Shown one piece after another: positions 12,726 to 22,730 of a DNA stretch of 64,000 nt (positions are counted from its first letter, which is position 1; every line of letters starts with the position of its first letter). A program made the position numbers and the translations under genes. A model generated the notes under the pieces. That model was not told the DNA's origin. It saw only the letters and a list, made by a program, of their open reading frames with translations, and did not search any database. The DNA is from Apium graveolens (Eukaryota > Streptophyta > Magnoliopsida > Apiales > Apiaceae), in the NCBI RefSeq assembly GCF_009905375.1, contig NC_133653.1, positions 83,464,911 through 83,528,910 of the forward strand, in the 5' to 3' direction.

Positions 12726-13607
12726 AAGGGAGGGTAATATGGTAATTTGGTTATTGCTTAATTTGACTCTCTTTTTATCCTTAAAAGAAATTAGAATTAA
12801 TCTGCAAAGGCTTCTCTCAGAACGATGAAATTGCTTTGAATAAAAATCTTTATCACGTAGAACTCGCTTTAATAAATACATTTTCCACATAAAATTAATT
12901 TAAAAATGCAAAGATCCACAATTAAATTCACTTATCATTTTTAAAAAGTCTTTAAGACCTCTACGAAGATAACAGAACAAATCTCATGTTTTTATCCATC
13001 TCAGATGATTTTATAAAAATGCACGAAGGTTAAATAAACCCTTATTTAAATCAAGTAATTCCTTTTAATCCAAAAAAAAAATGTCACAGAGCACACAGTC
13101 ATGCACACAGGCAAGCAATCACACATATACGATCATATAACGACTCAGGTCTGATTATAAAATATATCACTCTTAAATCTTTATCCTCTTTTACGCGTAC
13201 CGGGTAACGTTCAGCCTGACGGCCCGACGCTCAGCATTTCGAATACGCTTCTCATTACTTTTGCCAATTAACACGTCTCTTAAGACGAAATACTTTATTC
13301 ATTCACTTCACATATAATTCACATTTTATATTATTTAATTTCTATATTAGGACGGGTTCCGTTCTACCTGACGGCCGACACCACAACTCGACTTCTAAGC
13401 TGACTCTTTAAATTGGAACGTTTTTATCCACGCTCCTCAGATATGACAAATAATTACCACTTAATCACGTAATTATAATCTCATCACATAACACGCACTT
13501 TACTTTCTTAATTACGACGCAAAATTCTCGGTCGTTACAGTGAGAATGGAAGTGTAGTTGTTTGGTACAAACTTAGCTCCATTAAAGATTATATCCTTGG
13601 GTGCCAT

Positions 13608-15081
13608 TGAAAAAGAAGTGAGAATTTGAAGTGCCTGAAAGGTGATTGATAAAATGTTTGTATAGAAAACCGTCAGAGAGAGATTAAGATAAAAGAGAGA
13701 GAGAATAGAAAGAAATGTAAATAAAAGATTTTAAAATCTTTTATCTCTTTTACTTATACACTCCACTTGACAACAGTTATTGAGAAGTGGAACAGACGTT
13801 ACACCTGTCAGCCATGCAGTAGTTAAGACTAAAGTTAATGGGCACGGGAAATAAGTAATGATTACTATGCACATGCAGTTTTTTTTAAAAACTGTTCTCA
13901 CTAAACAAATGATTATTACTGTCTTTATCTCACTTAAACCAATATTCTGATAAAATATAACCGTTGAAGTAGTGACAAAAAATAAATCAAGGAAATAAAT
14001 ACTGCCACGTAAGCATCAGAACTTGATTATTATCAGAATTTAAAGGTCATCAGAATATGGCTCCTTTACTCAAAAAGTGAATGTTTATTTCTGTAATTCT
14101 TCACACAAATACTGATATAGTTTCAACAGAACTTAATCATCAGAACTTCCATCAGAACTTGTCCTCAGAATTTATGCAACTAACACTTAAACTATTCATC
14201 TAAAACAACATTGATCACCACAGTAATTTTTATCATTCATATGGAGTGTAAGTGTGTGCTTTAAGCTAAATATCAGACAAAGAGTAAAGTCTGATTCACT
14301 TCAGTATATCTAAGAAATAAGGCATAACTAACAACTTTGCTCAAAATCTGTCATTAGTCTAAAGTCTACTATAGAATGAGTTCATGCATGAGTCCACCTC
14401 AACTGTTTTGTGCTCATTTTATGCATCTTTTGAAATTCCTTTTTACAGTGGCTTCTCAGTGTAAGTGAGTCACGACTGCTTATCAGAATTTATGCTATTA
14501 TCAGAGTATTTCTCCAGTAATCAAAGAATGTGAAAAGTCACCAAGAAAATTTTATTTTGCTTTTCTAATGCATATTACTTAATACCAGCAATGCACTTAG
14601 GTCTTCCCTTCCACATACATTTTTCTCTAAATCTCAAAGGAGTACCTGATATTTATTTCTTTTCTTTACTTTTTCTTTTGATAAGTGAGGCTTATCAACA
14701 CTTAGTACATCCATCAGATTTACCAACATCAGAACTTTACAGATGAGAAGCACTATTCTAGTTTGTGACTTAGTAATAAGATACACAAAGTGAACCTAAC
14801 CAAGCTCAATATCAGAATTTGCTTGTGTTAAAAGATTTCCACATAAACAATTACTTCAAACATGAGATCATTAGTATATTAGAGACTACTAGGTCAGCAT
14901 CTAGCACAGTTATCCTCATTGGATTGAATAGTCACAAATACATTCATATCACTATCAGAGTTTAGAAATTCACATCAGACAATAATCAGCACTTAAGTAA
15001 ATTTCAATTGAAGCATAGATTACACAAAGATAGTAATATCTGTAATACTGATCATAAAGTTTGATGTAGCAGAACATAAAC
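13608..15081 (-). other. Non-coding spacer between pol and extra ORF, inner element
   Basis: No gene is seen. It is homologous along most of its length to 2610-3935. It contains AGAGAGAGA tracts near 13690-13705 and many TCAGAACTT or TCAGAATTT words (14019, 14038, 14120-14175, 14485). It ends at the insertion point of element B; the expected continuation (compare 3936-4372) is missing from the far side of B. Confidence 0.7.
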
Positions 15082-16219
15082 TGTTGGTGAGACTGCGTAG
15101 CTATATGAACAGTTACGTGATAACTCAACACAATAATAACACTAGAACAGGACAGGTTAATAATACTACGTTAACACAAGGAATCCAGAAGGAGAATGAT
15201 CAGACACATACAAGAATCAGAACACAGTATTACAAGTGCAAGTCTATTTGAAGTCATAGAAAGAAGATCATTCAGTCATCAGGCCTCTATGAAGAATAAA
15301 CAATCAGAGGACTTGTTGTTTTAATACAGTTGAAGATTCAAGTATAGAAATCAAGTGATTCCAGTAGAATACAATCTATAGAACTCAAGTCAGAATTCAT
15401 TAACAAGGAACAATCAGAAAGGATAAGGATATTCAATTCAGGGCTAGTCGTTTGTAAACCAGACCAGTGCACTAAGCGTCAGCATTCCAGGATTGATCAT
15501 TCAAGTCTACGAAAGAAGTGTTAATTGATTTCAAGATCATACAAAAGAATATATTCAAAATTGAAGAAAAGAAGAAGAAGGAGTGAAAATATTCTAAGGC
15601 ATAGAAGTTGATTTTCAACTAGTAGAATTCGACTTATATGAATTCGACTAGTGGAATGTTATTCTACTAGTCGATTTCTGACCTCCAAAATCGACTTCTA
15701 CTTAATTAGAATATTCTCTAAGTGCTACACATGTATAGAATTCGACTTCTATATTCTACTAGTCGAATTTCATCAAGGTCAAATTCGACTACTAAGAAGG
15801 AATGTAAATTCGACTACTAGGGACTTGGGTTATTTTGAAATGCAACAAATTAGAATGCTTGGACCAGAAGAAGCCACGTATTCAATTTGGTTTTAAGTCT
15901 ACAATAAAACAAAAATCTCAGCATTTATTCAGATGAGAATTCTTCACCAGCAAACTGAGAAGCTTTTATGGAGAGCATTACGGAGCATTCAAGTTCATAT
16001 TAATTTCTTTGTAACTGTACTGTTATGCTGTTGAAATTTCTGTAGAAGCTAATCAATTGATTAGATTGTAGCAACATTAAGGTTTATATCAATCGAAATA
16101 TATTCCTTGAATTGTGTTGTGTTTTTACTTTCCAACATAAACTAAGAACTTGTTTTGAATCAGAATTAATTTGTGGTATCGTATTCAACCCCCCTTCTAC
16201 GATACCTTTGGACCTAACA
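15082..16219 (+). repeat. 5' LTR of element B
   Basis: 1138 bp, TGTTGGTGAG...GGACCTAACA. About 15600-15830 holds some eight copies of the word TCGACT(A/T) in both orientations, several extended to ATTCGACTAGT. Repeated at 29800-30960 with few changes. Confidence 0.93.
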
Positions 16220-16221
16220 AT

Positions 16222-16233
16222 TGGTATTAGAGC
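16222..16233 (+). promoter_or_regulatory. Primer binding site of element B
   Basis: TGGTATTAGAGC, two bases after the LTR. It differs at one base from the tRNA-Met-type site TGGTATCAGAGC used by the inner and outer elements. Confidence 0.85.
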
Positions 16234-16355
16234 AGTTTGATTGACATACAAATCAAGATCCGGAAGTTTAGACCAAAACAAGTTCACTCTTGAAGATTTT
16301 TTAATTTTCAAAATTTTCTATTTCTTGAAATTTTTGAATCTTAAATAATTTAATC

Positions 16356-18824
16356 ATGAGTTCTCAAAAGGTTGGAAGTATTAAGGTACCAAAGTTTGAC
16401 AAAGAAAATTACAATCTATGGAAGAAAAAGATGATTCTCTATCTCAAGGTTGTGAACCCTGATTACATGGAAATTCTGAATGATGGCCCACACATACCTG
16501 AAATGGTTGATCCTGATAATGAACGACGTACCATTCCTAAACCAAAATCTGACTGGACTGCAAAGGAAAAGGAATTAGTTGCCCTAGATGACAGTCTACA
16601 GCTGATATTGATAGATGCCATGGACTCTGACATGTGTCACTAAATTCTTATTTATGAAAGTGGCAAACACATGTGGGACACAATTGAACTCTTAATGGAA
16701 GGTACTGAAGATGTGAGAGAGAATCGCCTAGACATGTTAACTACTCAATATGAAGCCTTCAGGTCTCTCCCAGGTGAAGGTGTAACCTCAGTTTATGAAA
16801 GACTGAATAGGCTGTTAAATGAAATGAATCTTCATGGAAAGAAGTATGCACAGCTTGAAATCAAAAGAAATTTTTTGTTGACACTCCCTTCACATCTGGA
16901 CAACAAGGAAGAAACAGTTCGTGAACGAGTGGACTTCAAGACCATGAAACTGGAAAAGGTGTATGGAAGAATGAAGACTCGTGAGATGGAGTTATTCCAG
17001 AAGAGGATCATATATGGAAACAAATCCAGTGATGCCAAAAATGCTGAGTTGCTGAGAACAACTGCACTGGTTGCAAGCAAGCATGAAGACCTATATATCA
17101 CTGTTGAGAAGGCCAAGTCTCAAACTAATGTGCTTTTTGAGGCTGAAGTGGATGATGGAAATCTGACTGGGGATCCTAGTGACTACTACACCATGGAAGA
17201 ATTAAAAAAGATGGAAGATCCCACAATGGCAAATCTAGCAAGGATGTTCAGCAATATGAGATTCAGAAGGAAGAAAGGTTTCAGGGGCTCAGAGAGAAGT
17301 AGCATAGGGCAGAGATCCAACTCATACTCCAGTTCTAGATATAAAAATGGAATGGTAGACAGAAACAAATTCAAATGTTATAACTGTGATGAGGTTGGAC
17401 ACTTTGCCAGTGAATGCAAGAAGCCTCAATAATCAAAAGACAAGGGCAAAGGGGTTCAGAATAGGGATTCAGGGAAATCCAAAAAGTATCCAGTCAAATC
17501 CTACATTGCTGAAGGAAAAAGCCGGGATGATACAGATAATGAAGAGGAAGAATATGGAAATCTTGCATTGATGGCAGAATCAACTCCTCAGGTATCTATA
17601 TCACCCCCTGCTAAAATTTGTGATAATGCTAACTGTATAGCTTTTAAAGAACTTGCTCAAGTATATTCTGATAAATTTTCCTATGATAGACCTAATGTAG
17701 AATGTAGTGACAAGTTATGTGCTGAAAACTACAATATGCTTAGGTTAAGATATAGGAATTGTTGCTTATCCCTAAGATGTTCAGAAGGTACTACTAGTGA
17801 CTTGAAGAAAGAATTAGAAAAGATCAAAACTGAAAATGATAAGTTAGTTCTCACCAATGTTGCTATAGAAGACCTTAAAACAAGAAATCAATATCTGGAA
17901 CTTAAAGATAAGAAACATGTTGAGACTATAAAAGGAAAGGATGAGAAGATAAAGGAATTAGAAACTAAGCTTCAGGCTTATGTTAATTCTGTTAATCTTG
18001 TAAAGGAACTCATATCTAGTCAAGTTGTAAGTGGAAAACTTGGAATTGGACTAGATTATGATGAACTTAGGAAATCTAGTAAGAAACATGTGGTGTATAA
18101 TGAACCTGTAATAAAAGTTGTTAATCCACTAGATACACCACATGTTCTGAAGAATATTAAGAAACCTTTGTTCAAGAAGGCATCTTCTGAACCTTTTGAT
18201 GAGGAGAATTTGTTCATTCATCATGAGATGCTTGTTGAAGATATTGAAAAGATAAAAGATAAAAATGCTAAGAATTCTGATAAACAAGCATCTCCTAAAA
18301 GAGAACAAACTACTGCAGGACTAGGTTTTAGTTCCACCACTAAATCTAGTAAGAATAGAAATGACAGAACAGGAAAGGATGGCCCTAGAAAGGTGTGTAA
18401 TAATTGTGGATCCACTGGACACCTATCTCATGCATGTGAAAAGGTTAAAGTGGATAAAGTAAAAAATGTTAATATGCATACCATGACTAGTGTTCCTAAA
18501 TCTTCCAAGTGTGATAAGCCTGCTTGCATGTCATGTGTTGTTTCATTCATGAAAATGTATCTTGATTACACACACTCACACAATGCATGCCATGATCATG
18601 ATAATCATATGCATAAGAACAAGAGTAAGTCAAAGACTGCAAGCCCTCCTAGTGCTAGGAAAGAGGCTACCTTCACCAAGACCAAAAGCAAAGCTAATGA
18701 TCCTTCCAAGGGTGTTAAGGACACAGTCAATGACAATGTAAATCATGTTAAATCTGTTAAGAATGTTAAGAAATCTGCTAGGTACCCTGGACCCAACATG
18801 GTTTGGGTACCAAAGAAATCTTAA
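16356..18824 (+). pseudogene. Gag of element B, broken
   Basis: The ATG at 16356 begins MSSQKVGSIKVPKFDKENY, the usual copia Gag start with the Trp-containing NYNLWKKKM. A TAA at 16641-16643 breaks the first 95 codons from the next ORF (16671-17432), which contains the UBN2-type core and a CCHC knuckle (CYNCDEVGHFASEC). A frame break near 17430 follows, then 17568-18824 carries a Lys/Glu-rich coiled-coil region and a second knuckle (CNNCGSTGHLSHAC). It ends VWVPKKS with a stop just before protease. Gag would form the particle and bind RNA. Two knuckles and a long Gag fit the Sirevirus group. Confidence 0.88.
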
Positions 18825-18837
18825 TCTCCTTTGTATA

Positions 18838-19284
18838 CAGGGCATAAAGAAGAAGAAGGTCATGTGGATTCTGGACAGTGGATGTTCGAGGCATATGACT
18901 GGAGATAGAGCCTTGCTATCAAAGGTGGTTGAGAAAGCTGGCCCAGTGGTTACCTTTGGAGATGACAGCAAAGGTTATACAACGGGATATGGCTGTTTGG
19001 AAATTGGAAATGTCATCATAGAAGAAATCTCTCTGGTTGATGGTCTTATGCATAATCTTCTAAGCATAAGTCAATTCTGTGACAAAGGATGTGATGTGTT
19101 GTTCAAGAAGGAGAAGTGTTTGATCACTAATCAGAAGAATGAAAGGCTTGCTCTCAATGGAGTAAGAAAAGGTGATCTGTTTGTAGCTGACTGGAATTAT
19201 GCAGAAGATGGTCAAGTAATGTGTTTCTACAGTAAAGCATCTGCAAATGACAGCTGGCTATGGATTAGAAGCTCTCACCCTTGA
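18838..19284 (+). pseudogene. Protease and start of integrase, element B
   Basis: The aspartic protease motif is in WILDSGCSRHMTGD, with the Asp at the active site, followed by VVTFGDDSKG and LMHNLLSISQ, normal for copia protease. Reading is lost after SKASANDSWLW, where the integrase zinc-binding His/Cys region should begin. Gag ends in a different frame, and the junction has TTTGTATACAGGG just before the protease frame opens, resembling a splice acceptor. Confidence 0.85.
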
Positions 19285-21760
19285 ACATCAACTCAAGGAA
19301 TTTTTTTGTGAAAAGGGTTTCGTGAGAGGACTACCTCATCTAGAATACAGAAAATGATAAATATGAGGCATGTCAGAAAGAGGAGTCAAAGACAACATCA
19401 CATCAAAGTAAAGACATAACTTAGTGATGGTGGATGACTACTCTTAACATAAAGTTGTTGTTTGTGCGTTCTCAAGACAAGACATCACTGGTGATTGATC
19501 ATATCAAAAGATCAAGCTGGAAGCAACTGTAAAAGAAATGATCTTGTGATCGGATAATGGGACTGAATTCAAGAAGCATTTCTGTTTAATATCTGTAACA
19601 TCAAGAATATTTTGAGACATATTCAGTACTAGGAACTCCGTATCAGAATGGAGTGGTACAAAGAAAGAAGCGGAACTTGATTAAAGCTACAAGGGAAATA
19701 TCAAGCTAATCAAGACTTTCTAAATACCAAAAGGCTGGAGTAGTCAAAACAGTTTGCAACAAGTAAGATCAAGCCTTGATCTGGATGTATACATGAAGAC
19801 CACTAATGTGTCAATGGCCAACAGAAGCAAACACTGGATAACCTCAAAGTGTTTGGAGAGAATGTTCTACAGTTAGGATATTTTCCATGGCTACTCAGTG
19901 GAGTCTACAACCTACAGGGCATTTGTGGTTTTTCAACAGAAGATGATTGACAGTCTAAGTGCACAGTTCAACAACTCCATGCTCCAAGCTGTTAAAGGAG
20001 AAATTGATGGTATTGATGATTCATATCCAAGCAGTGGAATGGCAATGTATAATACAAATTATTATTTCAATGAAGCCAGTCAGCAAGGGTAAGGATTTTC
20101 AGAAAATTCCGGCAACAGCTTAGGGGGAGCAATAGAAGGATCAACTAGTCAGACACAATACCACATTGAAAATCAAGAGGACACTAAAGAACATATCTGC
20201 TGAGACAAAGGGTTTGATGTCAATATTATTCCCAGAGTCTAGTTCTTAAGTGATCCAGATGGTGGAGTAATGATTAGCAAGGGCTACTGAGTGTGAATGA
20301 TAATTTCTTTAGTTCTATCTGAAGAAGAAACTAAGAAAGTTACAGAAGCTCTGATAGATTCGGATTGATTGGGTGATTGCAAAGCAAGATGAGCTCAATC
20401 AGTCAGCGAGCAGATTGTAGGGAAGCTGGTATCCAAACCAAATGACAATATTGTAATTGCTATAAAGATAACCAGAAATCATACTGGATGACAATGATAT
20501 TGTTACGAGGGACAAGGCCAAACTGGATGCTAGGTTATTATCAGGAAGCAGTATCTAACAAAAAGCACCAGTGATGAGACTTGAGGATATTATGACATAT
20601 CAGGCACCTGATGCACATTATACTTGGAATTGGACTCTAGTAGATGTGTACAAGTGCACTCCTGGTTGGTGAGTCAAAAGAGGAAGTCAATGCACAACAG
20701 TTCATGGACTTTGCAGTTGCAGACCTATTGAACCACGTATATCTCTTCTTCACAAGCTCACTTCAGATTGGTATGAACTAGTATACCACTCAAGCAATCA
20801 TCAAGGACATGGTATGGCACTCTAACTGAAGTTACAGTTTAATATGAACTAGTAGAGTCGTCATATTAATAACTCTCTTATCACTTGGCACAAACATAAT
20901 GTTATATATGTGCTTTGATATAATGATAATTTTATATGTTGGTCTACTAACAAAAACTTGTGCAAGATTATTTGCTAAGTAATTGCAGAGTAGGTATGGA
21001 GGAGCATGTTGGAAAGGTTACAATTCTTTTTGGAATTACTTCAAGCAGGCCATTATAATAATTCTTTTAGGAGCTCAAGCAAGCCAAAAGAACAATTCTC
21101 TTAGGAGCACAAGTAAACCGAAAGAATGATGGAAATACAAGTAAGTTAAGGATCTTTTGAAGATGCAAAATTTGGAAGATTCTGAACATGCCAAGACTAC
21201 TTACCAACAGAAACCACTAAAGCTTGATCAGTGTAACTCAGGTATAATGACAAGCTATAGAGGTATGACGAGCTCACTCTTTTACTCAAATGCTAATAGA
21301 CAACATGTAATGTTCTCAAGATGCCAAAGTGCAAGGTTTCAAGTGGATCCTAGAGAATCCAATCTTATAGATATTAACAAGATTATAAGATATCTTAAGG
21401 GACTATCAACTCTTGGAGTAAAGTACCCTAAAAAATATTATGCTTAACATGTTTGGCTATATAGATACAGATTATGCAGGTTGTAAGAAAGACAAGAGAA
21501 GCATCTCTGAAGCTGTCAACTTAAGTGATAGGAGAAGCATCTCGAGAAGCTGTCAACTTCGTGGAAGAAGATTAATTTCTTGTTATGATAAGAAACAACT
21601 TTAAATCCAATAACTCTGTGGAACACTCTATGACAAGGCACCTTGACACCAGGTATCATTTATTTCGAGAGCATGTCTTTTAGTCAAAGAGTCACTTGCA
21701 GAAACATTTATTAAATCACTTGTTAAAGTTAATTTTCAAGACTGGTTTGTAAATGTGGGA
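19285..21760 (+). pseudogene. Integrase, RT and RNase H remnants of element B
   Basis: No long ORF, but short pieces in changing frames are recognisable. Integrase: VDDYS near 19428, DNGTEF near 19554 (frame-shifted) and GTPYQNGVVQRK near 19633. RT end: YRGMTSSLFY and RFQVDPRESNLID within 21157-21447. RNase H: YIDTDYAGCKKDKRS near 21450 and HSMTRHLDTRYHLFREHV near 21625. The RT active site region is not visible. An acidic residue lost in the outer RNase H is kept here (RHLDTRYH). Large internal deletions are likely because the block is about 1 kb shorter than an intact pol. Confidence 0.75.
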
Positions 21761-22104
21761 TATCATTTATTGCATATTAGTTGGAAATTCCATCTATAAG
21801 AAATTCTTAATATAAGTTCACAAGTACTAAATCTTAAATATTTGAAGGACTTGTGAATTTATCAGTAATCCAGTACCTCGTACTTAGTGCCACTATCTTG
21901 ATTATCATGATTACAATATCATTTACATTTATGGTAGTTAAGTGTTATAGCATTAAGTTTGAATATTATTTTAATTGATTTAAATTATGACTGTAGACAA
22001 TTCCATTCCACATTAGTCTCATAATTTGAATTTTATTAAAATAATATGCAGCATAGTTATTTGTATCTTGTACGAATAATTATGATACTTTTAGTGTTAG
22101 TGAT

Positions 22105-22132
22105 ATTACTTAGAATTTTTGTTCTAAGTAAT
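22105..22132 (+). repeat. Stem-loop, copy 1
   Basis: ATTACTTAGAA and TTCTAAGTAAT form a perfect 11-bp stem with a 6-base loop, followed by CAATGCTTAT. The same structure recurs about 600 bp downstream with a different loop. Confidence 0.7.
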
Positions 22133-22705
22133 CAATGCTTATTTCTAAAATCACTAATATTGAAAGTTGAAGTATTTTCTAAGTTATGTATATAAACCTC
22201 TCAATATTTTATATGCTTAGAAATTATTTCTAAAATTACTAATTATCCAGAAGGTGATTGCCATGTATATAAGTCATATATCCTTTTGGTGATTATTCAA
22301 GAATAATTATAAATATTTAGGTGCTAGTATCTAACTCATAGATATCTAGTATTTATTTATTTAATATTTATTTTGGGTAGTTTGGATTATGGAAATTGAA
22401 GCAATTCAATGATTTTATTTGCTCCATAATTCAAATTAACTTAAAATAAATAAGCAGCATGATTGATTATAACTAAATTTGTCAACAACTGATATCTACT
22501 ATATTGATTGTAACTTATGTGTTATAAGTTAATTATGAGATTTTGGTTTTATTGAATTTAGCAATACTTATATCTCAAGAATTCACTGAAATCAGAATAT
22601 GATTGTAGCAAGATTAGTTGTGTGTAATTTTTGACTTATATCAGTTAATGATATTTAGTTAAGAGTTTAAATATGAATTAATTGTGAAGTATTAGTATTT
22701 GTGAC

Positions 22706-22730
22706 ATTACTTAGAACTCCTCTAAGTAAT
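22706..22730 (+). repeat. Stem-loop, copy 2
   Basis: ATTACTTAGA and TCTAAGTAAT form a perfect 10-bp stem with loop ACTCC, followed by TAATGCTTAT. The stem is kept while loop and neighbouring bases differ from copy 1. Confidence 0.7.

Larger units (their letters stand above)
9136..13539 (-). mobile_element. Solo LTR of a Ty3/gypsy-type element
   Basis: A 4404-bp block with ends TGTAACGACC...GGGCGTCACA read on the minus strand, flanked by perfect GTGAG duplications (9131-9135 and 13540-13544). Its two ends are not direct repeats of each other and no gag or pol is inside, so it is a solo LTR left by LTR-LTR recombination. A TATA box near 12714-12720 followed by a CT-rich leader fixes the orientation. 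Large LTRs of this kind fit the Tekay branch of chromoviruses, but that is inference. Plus-strand AT-rich DNA from 10900 to 12300 shows no gene. Confidence 0.88.
5395..13607 (-). pseudogene. Extra 3' ORF of inner copia element, split by a solo LTR
   Basis: The start codon at 13605-13607 begins MAPKDIIFNGAKF. The reading is cut by a solo LTR (9136-13539), resumes near 9130, and then runs through blocks at 8387-8965, 7487-8383, 7094-7468, 6772-7056 and 5395-6744, which are separated by stops or small frameshifts. The first block is a globular domain (RKALHLPENC; SNLDAIPIL). The second is low-complexity Pro/Thr/Gln, then basic, then acidic Ser-rich. The third has a coiled-coil-like segment (KAQEKQQAQI). 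The last is Lys-rich, then globular (RYLRTDIERQKK). A TAG interrupts HFI-DFL close to the N-terminus. It is homologous to 1-2583. Function unknown; calling it envelope-like would rest on position alone. Confidence 0.8.

Noticed and set aside
12549..12890. 113-codon minus-strand ORF in the solo LTR
   Set aside because: It straddles the TATA box and the CT-rich leader; the Ser/Leu/Phe-rich product is what a pyrimidine tract encodes.
9136..13539. Complete small LTR element rather than a solo LTR
   Set aside because: No direct repeat between its two ends, no primer site or polypurine tract seen inside, and single flanking duplications: one LTR only.
15600..15830. Possible CRISPR-like array from repeated TCGACTA words
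   Set aside because: Repeats are 7-11 bp, irregularly spaced and in both orientations, inside a plant LTR.
16222..16233. tRNA gene at the TGGTATNAGAGC sites
   Set aside because: Only 12 bases complementary to a tRNA 3' end, next to an LTR: primer binding sites, not genes.
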